Assembly (NCBI GenBank): GCA_022820545.1
Contig: JAJEFG010000019.1
Location: forward strand, 1 to 39,381
Origin: Acidobacteriota bacterium
GTDB taxonomy: Bacteria > Acidobacteriota > Vicinamibacteria > Marinacidobacterales > Marinacidobacteraceae
Direction of reading: 5' to 3'
Length of the DNA: 39,381 nucleotides
Part shown: one piece after another, positions 14,625 to 22,657 of the stretch
Position numbering within the stretch: the first letter of the stretch is position 1
How the letters are laid out: each line of letters opens with the position of its first letter
The notes under the pieces: model-generated
Databases searched by the model: none
What the model saw: only the letters and a program-made list of their open reading frames with translations
What the model was told of the DNA's origin: nothing
Position numbers and translations under genes: made by a program

Positions 14625-15473
14625 ATGCGCATCGCACTGGGAGCGGCCGCCGCAGTCGCCTACGCGGTGCTCCTCCTCGCGCCCCTCGCCGTGATCGTCT
14701 ATTCCGTAAGCCCGGGCGCGGCGCTCGAGATCCCGCCCTCGGGTGTGAGTCTTCGCTGGTACGCGGGCCTGGCCGACCAGCCGCGGCTCATTTCCGGCCT
14801 CTTCACGAGCCTGCTGCTCGGGACGATCGCGACCGGAGCGGCACTCGTCACCGGCATTCCGGCGGCGCTCGCGCTCACGCGGGGCTCGCTCCCGGGACGC
14901 GAGGCCTTCCTCGCCGTGCTCCTTTCCCCGCTGAGCCTCCCGGGTCTCGTGCTCGGTCTCGGCGTGCTGACGAGCGCCGCCGTGCTCGCGAACGCCACCG
15001 GCATCCGGACCGCCGGGACGCTCCTCCCGCTGGTCGCCGCCCACCTGCTCATCACCATCCCCTGGGTCGTCCGCAGCGTGGCCGCGTCTCTCGAATCCAC
15101 CGATCCGGCGCTCGAAGACCAGGCCCGCAGCCTGGGCGCCGGCCCCTTCGCGACCCTCTTCCTCGTGACCTTGCCGACCGCCCGCGCGGGTATCGTTGCC
15201 GGCGCCGTGTCCGCCTTCGTGATCTCCTTCGGCAACTTCGCGCTGTCCCTGCTGCTCGCCAGCGGCCGGACCGTCACCCTGCCGGTAGCCATCTACGAGA
15301 CGGTGGACCGCTACCAGGACCCCACGGTCGCCGCGGTGAGCACCCTCACCATCGCGGCCGCGGTGGGCGCCGCCGTGCTCACGGACCGGATTTCCGGGCC
15401 GCTGAAGGCGCGGGACTCCTCCTCCCGCAGCGGCCAGCCGGCGGGTCCGGCCGCCGCCGAGCCGAACCGATGA
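14625..15473 (+). CDS. ABC transporter permease, PotC-like
   Basis: A 282-residue second permease. It opens with one span (VAYAVLLLAPLAVIVYSVS), then SLRWYAGL (typical of PotC-like subunits), then five more spans. The EAA loop is ALEDQARSLGAGPFATLF followed by VTLPTARAG. It starts 3 nt after the first permease and ends in a 4-nt ATGA overlap with the binding-protein gene. Acts as the heterodimer partner in the inner membrane. Confidence 0.92.
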   Translation: MRIALGAAAAVAYAVLLLAPLAVIVYSVSPGAALEIPPSGVSLRWYAGLADQPRLISGLFTSLLLGTIATGAALVTGIPAALALTRGSLPGREAFLAVLLSPLSLPGLVLGLGVLTSAAVLANATGIRTAGTLLPLVAAHLLITIPWVVRSVAASLESTDPALEDQARSLGAGPFATLFLVTLPTARAGIVAGAVSAFVISFGNFALSLLLASGRTVTLPVAIYETVDRYQDPTVAAVSTLTIAAAVGAAVLTDRISGPLKARDSSSRSGQPAGPAAAEPNR

Positions 15474-16528
15474 CCTCCGGTCGGCGTCCCCCGACGAAGC
15501 ATCCCCGGGCCGCGCGGCTCCTGTTGGCCCTGCTGGCGGGGAGCCTCCCCCTCGGATGCGCCGGCGGCGCGGGGGAAGACCTGGTGATCGCGGTCCCGCC
15601 GGGCCGCATCGCGGACCTCGAGAACTACTTCGCCGGTCCGTTCGAGGCGGCGACGGGCGCCAACCTCATCCCGGTGGGGCTCCGGTCCGCCGATCAGGCG
15701 GCCCGGGTGCGCGTCGAGCGCGGCAATCCGTCGCTGGACATCCTGTGGATCGACGCCGGCGAAGCGGCACTGCTGGCCCGCGAGGGTCTCGTCGAGACTC
15801 CCTTCGACCCGGGGGCATCGCGGGAGGGGGAACTGCGCGTGCCCAATGCCGCGTGGGCCGACCCGGATGCGTGGTTCAGCCAGCGAGCGCTCCCCGCCAC
15901 GTTCTCCTCCGCGATCGGGTTCCTCTACAACACGGAGCATTTCCCCTCTCCCCCTGCCTCCTGGATGGCGCTCGAAGACACTGCGCTCGAGAGTCGGCTC
16001 GCCCTGTTCGGGTTCGGGAGCACGCTCGGCCCGCTCACCGTCGCCGCCCTGGCGCGCATCGAGACGGGGAACGAGACGGACGCCGACGCGGGGTTCCGGA
16101 GACTCGGCCGGCTGCGGAACAACGTTCTGGTCTACGGCACCAGCGGACCCGCCAACAACCAGATGGTCGCCCAGGGTGAAGCCTGGCTCACCCTGGGACT
16201 GCCCTCCCAGGCCCGGCACCTCGCGGCCGAGGGCGCGCCCGTGGGATGGGCGGCCCCCGCCGAAGGCGCCATCGCGCTGCCGCAGGGAATCCAGATCGTG
16301 ACCGGCACCCGGCGCCCCGAACTCGCGCGGGCGTTCGCGGACTACATGTTTTCTCCCGAGGCCCAGCGGGTCGCGGCCCGCGAACTCCAGTTGGTCCCGT
16401 CGCGCAGCGACATCGAGATTCCCCCCGGCCTGCCGCCGCCGGGCGCGCTCATGCGGCTCGACATGGTGACCCTGGGTGACCTGCGCCCATCGTGGGCCAC
16501 CCGCTTCCGCCGCGAGATGATTCCCTGA
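15470..16528 (+). CDS. ABC transporter substrate-binding lipoprotein, PotD/FbpA-like
   Basis: A 352-residue class II periplasmic binding protein. The signal peptide ends in LPLGC (Cys about residue 28), a good lipobox, so it is probably membrane-tethered. Family-like blocks are FEAATGANLIPVGLRSADQ, LDILWIDAGEAALLAREGLV, IGFLYNTEHF, then the C-terminal PELARAFADYMFSPEAQRV. The fold and permease type point to polyamines, phosphonates, iron or small organic acids; the ligand residues cannot be assigned by eye. ATGA overlap with the upstream permease, and 2 nt before the MmgE/PrpD gene. Confidence 0.88.
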   Translation: MTSGRRPPTKHPRAARLLLALLAGSLPLGCAGGAGEDLVIAVPPGRIADLENYFAGPFEAATGANLIPVGLRSADQAARVRVERGNPSLDILWIDAGEAALLAREGLVETPFDPGASREGELRVPNAAWADPDAWFSQRALPATFSSAIGFLYNTEHFPSPPASWMALEDTALESRLALFGFGSTLGPLTVAALARIETGNETDADAGFRRLGRLRNNVLVYGTSGPANNQMVAQGEAWLTLGLPSQARHLAAEGAPVGWAAPAEGAIALPQGIQIVTGTRRPELARAFADYMFSPEAQRVAARELQLVPSRSDIEIPPGLPPPGALMRLDMVTLGDLRPSWATRFRREMIP

Positions 16529-16530
16529 TC

Positions 16531-18183
16531 ATGACTCCCGAAGGCCCGCGGGTTTCCCAGGAGAGCGTGGATGCGCTCGTGGAGTGCCTCATGCCGCATC
16601 CCGCGGCACTCGGGTCCCGCGCCGCCGGGTTCCGGAGCTGGTTGGAGCGCCTCGCCGGCAGATGGGTCCGGGCGGGCATCACCGGACCGCAGCGGCCGGC
16701 GCCGGACGGATGGGCGGGGCCGCCGGACCCGGCGGACGTGGACCCGGACTCCGTCAACCTCGTCGCAGCGACCCATCTGGAAGACGTTCGCGACGCGGCG
16801 GAGTGGGCCGCGAGCGCGCGATTCCTGAGCAACGAGCGGCGGGCGGCCATGACGCTGCTCACGGACGTGCTGGCCATTGGCGCCGCGGAGCCGCTGCCCG
16901 CATTTCTCTCCGGTGACGAGGCGGACGGCGTCCTCGATTCCTTCAACGACGGGTCCGCCCCGTCCGCCACGCTCTGGCGGCCCGTGGACGGCCGCGGCTC
17001 CGCGGGAATCTGGTCCGCGATCGTCTGGAATCGCCTCGTCGGGGATACCCAGGAACTGCATGCCGGGCCGGAGTGCATCGCGGCCGCGGTGGCGGCCGCC
17101 GAAGCTCGGGAACGCACCCTCGGGGAGCTCCTCGACGCGATCATCGTGGGCTACGGTATCGGCAGCTGGCACCGGGATGCGGTCGGGACGGCGATGGAGG
17201 AGGCCGGCATCCACTCGCCGGGTGCGCTCGCCCCCGTGGCCACGGCCGCCGCGGTCGGCCGTCTCGAGAGAATCGGCGCCCGGAATCTCGCCCAGAGCAT
17301 CCGGCGCGCCAGCGCGCTCACCCCGCTGCATCCATACCGGGCATTCAGCGACGGCGCGAGGGCAAAGCTGCTCTTCGGCGCCTTCGGGCAACTACTGGGC
17401 GCGGCCGCCGCGCTCAGCATCAAGAATCCGATCGGGCTCCTTCCCACCCCCTCGCTCTCCCGCCGGTCCCGCCAGCCGGGCGTCACGTCCTTCGATCCCC
17501 GCACCGCGACGAGGGCGATCCACACTGTCGCGCTCAAGAAGTTCCCCGGTTCGCGGGCCGTCCAGTCCACGCTCGCCGCCATGGAAAAGCTCCCCCGGAT
17601 CGACCCGGGGAACGTAGAGTCGATCGCGGTCGAGACCTACCCCTTCTCGGCGACCGTATCCGGCTGGTCCCGCCCGGACACCGGACCCATCGCCATGCAG
17701 AGCCACATACCCACGGCGGTCGCCCTGTGGCTCGAGGCCCGCTACCGGCGGGTCCCCTTCAGCGGGGACCACTATCCGCGTTTTCGGGACCCGGGAACGA
17801 TCACGCTCGCCGACCGGGTCGCGGTCCAGCCGCACGAGTTCGGCGAGGCGGGCGCACCCTCGAGCCGCCGCATCCGCTGGGCGAAGGTCACCATTCGATC
17901 CAAGGCGAGTCCGGACCTGACGGCCTCTTCGGGCCCTCCCTTCGCGCCCCCGCCGCCGGGAGCCATCCGCGACCGCTTCGCGAATCTGACCCGGGGCGCG
18001 GCCGTGCGCGACCCGCACCAGTTCCCCTACTCGGCGCCGGTTCGGAGCTTTCTGGGCAAGGACCGGTCGGCGGCGCCGCAGGAACCCGCGACGACAGTCC
18101 TTCCCGCCGTGGAGCCCGCGCGGCCCGGCGACGCGGCCAAGGAGTCCGGCGCGGGGACCGACTCGCTCTTCGGACGCTCGTGA
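16531..18183 (+). CDS. MmgE/PrpD-family protein embedded in the ABC operon
   Basis: A 550-residue protein of the MmgE/PrpD family (2-methylcitrate dehydratase, cis-aconitate decarboxylase, iminodisuccinate epimerase). Family marks are the helical domain with WNRLVGDTQELH (about 169-180), AAAVAAAEARERTLGELLDA, IIVGYGIGSW, ALTPLHPYRAFSDGARAKLL, and the lid-domain start KKFPGSRAVQSTLAAMEKL (about 337-355) with IAVETYPFS. The N-terminal 100 residues and the low-complexity tail after about 500 are longer than usual. ATG at 16531, 2 nt after the binding-protein stop; its own stop overlaps the ATPase start (GTGA). The context argues that it acts on the imported compound, probably a polycarboxylate-like acid; that is an inference. 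Confidence 0.85.
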   Translation: MTPEGPRVSQESVDALVECLMPHPAALGSRAAGFRSWLERLAGRWVRAGITGPQRPAPDGWAGPPDPADVDPDSVNLVAATHLEDVRDAAEWAASARFLSNERRAAMTLLTDVLAIGAAEPLPAFLSGDEADGVLDSFNDGSAPSATLWRPVDGRGSAGIWSAIVWNRLVGDTQELHAGPECIAAAVAAAEARERTLGELLDAIIVGYGIGSWHRDAVGTAMEEAGIHSPGALAPVATAAAVGRLERIGARNLAQSIRRASALTPLHPYRAFSDGARAKLLFGAFGQLLGAAAALSIKNPIGLLPTPSLSRRSRQPGVTSFDPRTATRAIHTVALKKFPGSRAVQSTLAAMEKLPRIDPGNVESIAVETYPFSATVSGWSRPDTGPIAMQSHIPTAVALWLEARYRRVPFSGDHYPRFRDPGTITLADRVAVQPHEFGEAGAPSSRRIRWAKVTIRSKASPDLTASSGPPFAPPPPGAIRDRFANLTRGAAVRDPHQFPYSAPVRSFLGKDRSAAPQEPATTVLPAVEPARPGDAAKESGAGTDSLFGRS

Positions 18184-19283
18184 ATCCACGCGACGCCGGG
18201 CTCGCCCTCGAAGGCCTCGGCAAACGCTTCGGCGAGACCGAATCGGTGTCGGACGTGACGCTCAGGGTTGGGCGCGGGGAGCTGATGGCCCTGCTCGGCT
18301 CCAGCGGAGCCGGCAAGTCCACCATCCTGCGCTGCGTCGCCGGGCACCTGGAGCCGGACTCCGGCGAGGTCTGGATCGGCGGCGAGCTGATGGATGAGGC
18401 GCCGCCCGAAAACCGGAACGTGGGAATGGTCTTCCAGAGCTATGCCCTCTTCCCTCATCTGAGTCTGCGAAGGAACGTCGCGTTCGGCCCCGAACGGCGC
18501 GGAGCCTCCCGCGGCGAGGCGGCCGAACTCGCGGACGAGATGCTGGAACGGGTGGGCCTCCTCGAACTCGCGGACCGCTATCCCCGCGAGATTTCGGGAG
18601 GCGAGCAGCAGCGGGTCGCCGTCGCCCGGGCGCTCGCCATCCGTCCCGAGGTGCTGCTGCTCGACGAACCGCTTTCGAGCCTCGACCAGACGCTGCGGCG
18701 CGAACTGCGGGCGCTCCTGCGCAGCCTGCAACGTTCCTTCGAAGCGACGACGGTCTGGGTCACCCACGACCAGGAGGAGGCGCTGACCGTCGCCGACCGG
18801 GTGGCGGTCCTGAACCAGGGCCGGCTCCAGCAGGTCGGGACGCCCCTCGAGCTCCACACCCGGCCGGCCAACACGTTCGTGGCCAGCTTCGTCGGCAAGA
18901 TGAACCTGCTTCCCGCCGTCCCCGAGCCGGGCAAACCGGACACCTTCAGGCTGCCCGGCGGCCCGGTTCTGCGGGCGGAGCGGGACGGCGGCCCGCGAGC
19001 CGTGGCCGGGAGTTCCGGCCCCGCGGACGACGGGATGCTCCTCGCCATGCGGCCCGAGGTGGTCCAGATCGGACATCCGCCGGCGGCGCCCGGGTTCAAC
19101 CGGATCGGGGCCACCGTCCGGCGCATCTCCTTCCTCGGGGACCGCCTGGAGATCGAACTCGAACTCGAGGGGGGAACCCGGCTGCTCGCCCGCGGCAACT
19201 CCCTGTTCGAGAGTCTCGCCCGGGAAGGCGACGCGGTCCGGCTCTACTGGCCCGTCGCCGACACGCGGATCCTTGTCCCGTAG
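18180..19283 (+). CDS. ABC transporter ATP-binding protein with TOBE domain, PotA-like
   Basis: A 367-residue ATPase starting at GTG 18180 and overlapping the MmgE/PrpD stop by 4 nt. It has Walker A GSSGAGKST (40-48), Q-loop MVFQSYALFPHLS (about 83-95), signature ISGGEQQRVAVARAL (about 138-152), Walker B EVLLLDEPLSSLD and H-loop VWVTHDQEEAL. The C-terminal third (about 240-367) is a TOBE/OB-fold regulatory domain ending FRRISFLGDRLEIELEL-like and DAVRLYWP. This completes a full importer. The two class B repeats follow in the convergent gap after it. Confidence 0.95.
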   Translation: MNPRDAGLALEGLGKRFGETESVSDVTLRVGRGELMALLGSSGAGKSTILRCVAGHLEPDSGEVWIGGELMDEAPPENRNVGMVFQSYALFPHLSLRRNVAFGPERRGASRGEAAELADEMLERVGLLELADRYPREISGGEQQRVAVARALAIRPEVLLLDEPLSSLDQTLRRELRALLRSLQRSFEATTVWVTHDQEEALTVADRVAVLNQGRLQQVGTPLELHTRPANTFVASFVGKMNLLPAVPEPGKPDTFRLPGGPVLRAERDGGPRAVAGSSGPADDGMLLAMRPEVVQIGHPPAAPGFNRIGATVRRISFLGDRLEIELELEGGTRLLARGNSLFESLAREGDAVRLYWPVADTRILVP

Positions 19284-19289
19284 GGCCGA

Positions 19290-19336
19290 TCGGAGCGCCG
19301 GCCTCCGGCCGGCATCGCGGCCCGCGAGGGCCGCGA
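19290..19336 (+). repeat. Class B two-hairpin repeat (B3)
   Basis: It starts 6 nt after the stop of the ABC ATPase. First hairpin: arms GCCGGCC/GGCCGGC with TCC loop (19298-19314 region), preceded by TCGGAGC. Second hairpin (19315-19336): 9-bp arms TCGCGGCCC/GGGCCGCGA with loop GCGA. No T-tract follows. B4 lies in inverted orientation in the same 144-nt convergent gap, facing glpK. Confidence 0.85.
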
Positions 19337-19380
19337 CAATGCCCCTGCACCGGGAGGGAGCAGCGCCATCGGCGCAGGTT

Positions 19381-19421
19381 TCGCGCTCCCGCGCGATGCC
19401 GGCCGGAGGCCGGCGCTCCGA
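19381..19421 (-). repeat. Class B two-hairpin repeat (B4)
   Basis: Read on the minus strand it starts 6 nt after the glpK stop. The first hairpin is the same as in B3 (GCCGGCC/GGCCGGC, TCC loop). The second has 6-bp arms TCGCGC/GCGCGA with loop GGGA (19381-19396), followed by AACC. Between B3 and B4 the 44 nt hold only a small GCGCC/GGCGC dyad (about 19363-19375). Confidence 0.85.
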
Positions 19422-19427
19422 GCCTGG

Positions 19428-20945
19428 CTACACCCAGCCGAGGCTGCGCTCCACCGCCTTGCTCCAGGCGGCGAGCCGCTCATCCCGCTCGGCGTCGGAC
19501 ATCGCCGGCTCGAAGCGGGCGTCCTCTTCGAGAGCCCCCGCCAGCTCGGTCTCGGACTCCCAGAAACCCACGGCGAGACCGGCTGCGACGGCCGCTCCGA
19601 GGGCTGTGGTCTCGACGCACCGCGGACGCACCACGGGTATTCCCAGGAGGTCGGCCTGGAATGCGAGCAGGAGTCCGCTCACCGTCATCCCGCCGTCCAC
19701 CCGCAATTCCCCGGGCGCGTGGCCGGCGTCGGCGCGCATCGCTTCGATCACCTCCCGGACCTGGAACGCCGAGGCCTCGATCGCGGCGCGCGCCAGGTGG
19801 CGCCGGTCGGTGTGCCGGGTCAGTCCGCAGATCACCCCTCGGGCGTCGGAGCGCCACCAGGGGGCGAAGAGACCGGAGAACGCGGGAACGATGACCGCGC
19901 CGCCGGAGTCCTCCACCTGGAGCGCCAATCGCTCCACCTCGGCCGCGGACTCGGCGAACCCGAGCTGGTCGCGGAGCCACTGGACGAGCGAGCCGGCGAC
20001 CGCCACCGAACCCTCCAGCGCGTATTCCACTCCTGCCGCATCGCTGTAAGCGACCGTGGTCAGGAGACCCGCCTTCGACGCCACCGCTTCGGTTCCGGTA
20101 TGCATCAGCAGGAAGGCGCCCGTGCCGTAGGTGCACTTCGCCTCGCCCGGGCGGCGCCGCAACTGGCCCAGCAGCGCGGCCTGCTGATCGCCGATAACCC
20201 CGGCGATCGGTATCCGGCACCCGAACGGCCCGTCGGCGGCGGTTGCTCCCCAGGCCTCCGGGTGCGAAGCGGGAGCGATCTCGGGAAGCATCCGGCCCGG
20301 AACGCCGAGAGCTTCGAGCAACTCCTCGCTCCAGCGGAGCTTCCCGAGATCCATCATGAGGGTCCGGCTGGCGTTCGTGGCGTCCGTCCGGTGGACGGCT
20401 CCTCCGGTCAGCTTCCACACCAGCCAGGATTCCACCGTGCCGAACACGGCGCGTCCCGCCCGGGCCCGGTCGCGGAGACCTTCCTCGTGGTCGAGGAGCC
20501 AGCGGAGCTTCGGGCCCGAGAAATAGGTGGCGGCGGGGAGCCCGGTCAGTTCGCGGAGACGGTCGGCGCCGACCGCCGCGTCAAGCTCGGCGGCGAGCCC
20601 GGCCGTCCGGGTGTCCTGCCAGACGATGGCGGGCGCGAGCGGCTCTCCCGTGGCCGGATCCCACACGACCGTCGTCTCCCGCTGGTTGGTGATGCCGACC
20701 GCGACTACAGCGCTCCCATCGAGTCCGGCGGCTTCGAGGGCGCCGGCCGTCACCTGGGCCGTCCGGTCCCAGATCTCCACCGCGTCGTGCTCCACCCAGC
20801 CGGGACGCGGCGTGAACTGGCGGTGTTCCTCCTGCGCCGAGCCGACGATCGTCCCGTCCCGGCCGAACAGCAGGCAGCGGGTGCTGGTCGTGCCCTGGTC
20901 GATCGCCGCCACCACCCGCGGCCGCGGACCGCCGGCCCCGGTCAC
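19428..20945 (-). CDS. glpK: Glycerol kinase
   Basis: A 505-residue FGGY kinase with full glycerol-kinase character: AAIDQGTTSTRCLLF (about 12-26), GWVEHDAVEIW, VGITNQRETTVVWD, AIVWQDTRT, GTVESWLVWKLTGG, TDATNASRTLMMDL, GVIGDQQAALLGQ, CTYGTGAFLLMHTG, VPAFSGLFAPWW and VDGGMTVSGLLLAFQADLLG. It phosphorylates glycerol to glycerol-3-phosphate in the cytoplasm. GTG start at 20945 overlaps the stop of the D-aminoacylase gene by 4 nt (GTGA). The long in-frame extension upstream is only a shadow of that gene. No glpF, glpD or glpR is nearby. Confidence 0.95.
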   Translation of the reverse strand: MTGAGGPRPRVVAAIDQGTTSTRCLLFGRDGTIVGSAQEEHRQFTPRPGWVEHDAVEIWDRTAQVTAGALEAAGLDGSAVVAVGITNQRETTVVWDPATGEPLAPAIVWQDTRTAGLAAELDAAVGADRLRELTGLPAATYFSGPKLRWLLDHEEGLRDRARAGRAVFGTVESWLVWKLTGGAVHRTDATNASRTLMMDLGKLRWSEELLEALGVPGRMLPEIAPASHPEAWGATAADGPFGCRIPIAGVIGDQQAALLGQLRRRPGEAKCTYGTGAFLLMHTGTEAVASKAGLLTTVAYSDAAGVEYALEGSVAVAGSLVQWLRDQLGFAESAAEVERLALQVEDSGGAVIVPAFSGLFAPWWRSDARGVICGLTRHTDRRHLARAAIEASAFQVREVIEAMRADAGHAPGELRVDGGMTVSGLLLAFQADLLGIPVVRPRCVETTALGAAVAAGLAVGFWESETELAGALEEDARFEPAMSDAERDERLAAWSKAVERSLGWV

Positions 20946-22522
20946 CGGCTGTTCAGGCGGAGCGCCTTGCCGGGCCTCGCCCCCGTCACCTCCCCGTCCT
21001 GGAGGACGAAGACCCCCGACACCAGCACGTGCTGCACTCCCGTCGAATAGTGGTGCGGGTCGCCGAACTCGCCGTGTTCCTCCACGGTCGCCGGATCCAG
21101 GACGGCGAGGTCGGCAATGGCGCCCTCCTCGAGCACGCCCCGTCCGTCGAGACTGAGCCTTTGCGCCGGGAACGACGCCATCTTCCGGATGGCTTCCTCG
21201 AAGGAAAGCAGGCCCGCCTCCCGGACGTAGAGGCTCAGCACCCGGGAGAAGGTGCCGTAGTTGCGCGGGTGCGGCACGCCTTCTCCCGGCGCCACCACCC
21301 CGCCGTCTGAAGAGATCATGGTGCGGGGGTGGGCCATGATCCGGCGGACGTCGTCCTCGTGCATCGCGTGGAAGACGCCGCCGAAGCCGCCCTTCTCCTG
21401 CAGTTCGAGCGCCAGGGTCGCGCCGTTTTCCGGGTTCGACTCCAGCCCTCGCTCCCGCAGGATGTCGCCCATGGTCTTGCCCTCGAGGGAGGGATCCCAC
21501 GCGCACCGGGAGATCTGCACGTTGTCGGGACTCCCGCCTCCCCGGTCCACCTCGATGTTGGTCCTGATCTCCTGGCGGATCCGCTCGCGCGTCTCCGGGT
21601 CCTGGAGGCGCTCCAGCAGCGCATCGTTTCCGCCGGCGAGACTCCAACCGGGAAAGAGGATCGTCAGCCCGGTGGACGAAGCCGTGTAGGGGTACTGGTC
21701 GATCGTGACGTCCACCCCACGCGCGACGGCCTCGTCCACGAGACGCAGGCTCTCGGTGCTCTGCCCCCACATGGGGGCGCCCACCACCTTGTGGTGCGTG
21801 AGCTGGGTCGGCAGGCCCCCTTCTTCGCCGATCCGGATGGTCTCGCGCACCGAGTCCATCAACGTGAGTCCCTCCTCCCTCATGTGGCTGACGTGGATGC
21901 CGCCGTAGCGTGCCGCCACCTTCGCGATTTCGATGACTTCCTCGGTCTCCGCGAAGGTTCCCGGCGGATACTTCAGACCGGTGGAGAGCCCGTAGGCGCC
22001 TTCCTGCATCGCCTGGTCCACGAGCGCGCGCATGTCGTCGAGTTCCGTCGCGGTGGGCGCCCGGTCCTCGAGGCCCATGACTTCGCGCCGGACCGTGCCG
22101 TGGCCGACCATCAACCCCATGTTGATCGCGGAGCCCTCGGCTTCGAACTCCGCGAGCCACTCCCCGATCGGCAGCGGCGACCCGCCGTCCGGGCCGCCCA
22201 TGGCGGTCGTCACTCCCTGCCGCAGGTAGTTCTCGGCCAGGGGGTGCCGGAGCACGCCGCGCACGGCGTGGCTGTGGAGGTCCACGAAGCCGGGGACCAC
22301 GGCGAGTCCCGAGACGTCCACCCGCGTCTCGGCGCGGGCGCCCGCGAGATCGCCGACGGTGGCCACCCGGCCTCCCCGGATGCCGACGTCGGCGACCCGA
22401 GGCGCGCCGCCGAGGCCGTCGTGGACCTCGCCGCCGGCAAGCACCACGTCGTAGGGCTCGCCGCACCCGGCGGCAACCGCCGCCGCCAACGCAAACAGGA
22501 GTCGCACCAACCTCTGGTTCAT
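20942..22522 (-). CDS. D-aminoacylase-type amidohydrolase lipoprotein
   Basis: A 526-residue amidohydrolase-superfamily protein related to N-acyl-D-amino-acid deacylase. It has a signal peptide with a lipobox (AAGC, Cys about residue 20), unusual for this mostly cytoplasmic family and pointing to periplasmic action. Visible features are GLAVVPGFVDLHSHAV (metal-binding HxH, about 71-86), YGLSTGLKYPPGTFAETEEV (split: YGLSTGLKY, GTFAETEEV), GGIHVSHMREEG, LTHHKVVG, then MISSDGGVVAPGEG with HPRNYGTFSRVL. It cleaves N-acyl groups from D-amino acids or related amides. GGAGG lies 7 nt before the ATG. Coupled to glpK; divergent from the M24 peptidase gene. Confidence 0.9.
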   Translation of the reverse strand: MNQRLVRLLFALAAAVAAGCGEPYDVVLAGGEVHDGLGGAPRVADVGIRGGRVATVGDLAGARAETRVDVSGLAVVPGFVDLHSHAVRGVLRHPLAENYLRQGVTTAMGGPDGGSPLPIGEWLAEFEAEGSAINMGLMVGHGTVRREVMGLEDRAPTATELDDMRALVDQAMQEGAYGLSTGLKYPPGTFAETEEVIEIAKVAARYGGIHVSHMREEGLTLMDSVRETIRIGEEGGLPTQLTHHKVVGAPMWGQSTESLRLVDEAVARGVDVTIDQYPYTASSTGLTILFPGWSLAGGNDALLERLQDPETRERIRQEIRTNIEVDRGGGSPDNVQISRCAWDPSLEGKTMGDILRERGLESNPENGATLALELQEKGGFGGVFHAMHEDDVRRIMAHPRTMISSDGGVVAPGEGVPHPRNYGTFSRVLSLYVREAGLLSFEEAIRKMASFPAQRLSLDGRGVLEEGAIADLAVLDPATVEEHGEFGDPHHYSTGVQHVLVSGVFVLQDGEVTGARPGKALRLNSR

Positions 22523-22657
22523 GAGTCTTCCTCCGGAGGCCGTCCCTGCGGGCGTCTGCTTCCTCGGAACGGGCGGTCGGCGAGTCTATCGGTATGCTGC
22601 CCCACCGTTTCCCCGCGGCCGGCCCGGTCACGGGGCGCGATCGAAGGAGAGACCGCC

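Noticed and set aside
13226..16528. 1100-codon plus-strand open frame
   Set aside because: Only its last part (from 15470) is a real protein, the binding lipoprotein. The rest runs across the permease genes in the wrong frame.
17073..18179. N-terminal extension of the ABC ATPase
   Set aside because: This stretch is the MmgE/PrpD gene in another frame; the ATPase starts at GTG 18180.
19290..19421. A CRISPR-like repeat pair (some copies end in CGAAAC)
   Set aside because: The copies are inverted to each other, scattered at gene ends and not spaced by unique spacers; the GAAAC ending is chance resemblance or part of the repeat tail.
19428..22631. A 1067-residue fusion of glycerol kinase with an N-terminal extension
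   Set aside because: The extension is the D-aminoacylase gene read in another frame; the GTG at 20945 gives a normal-length kinase.
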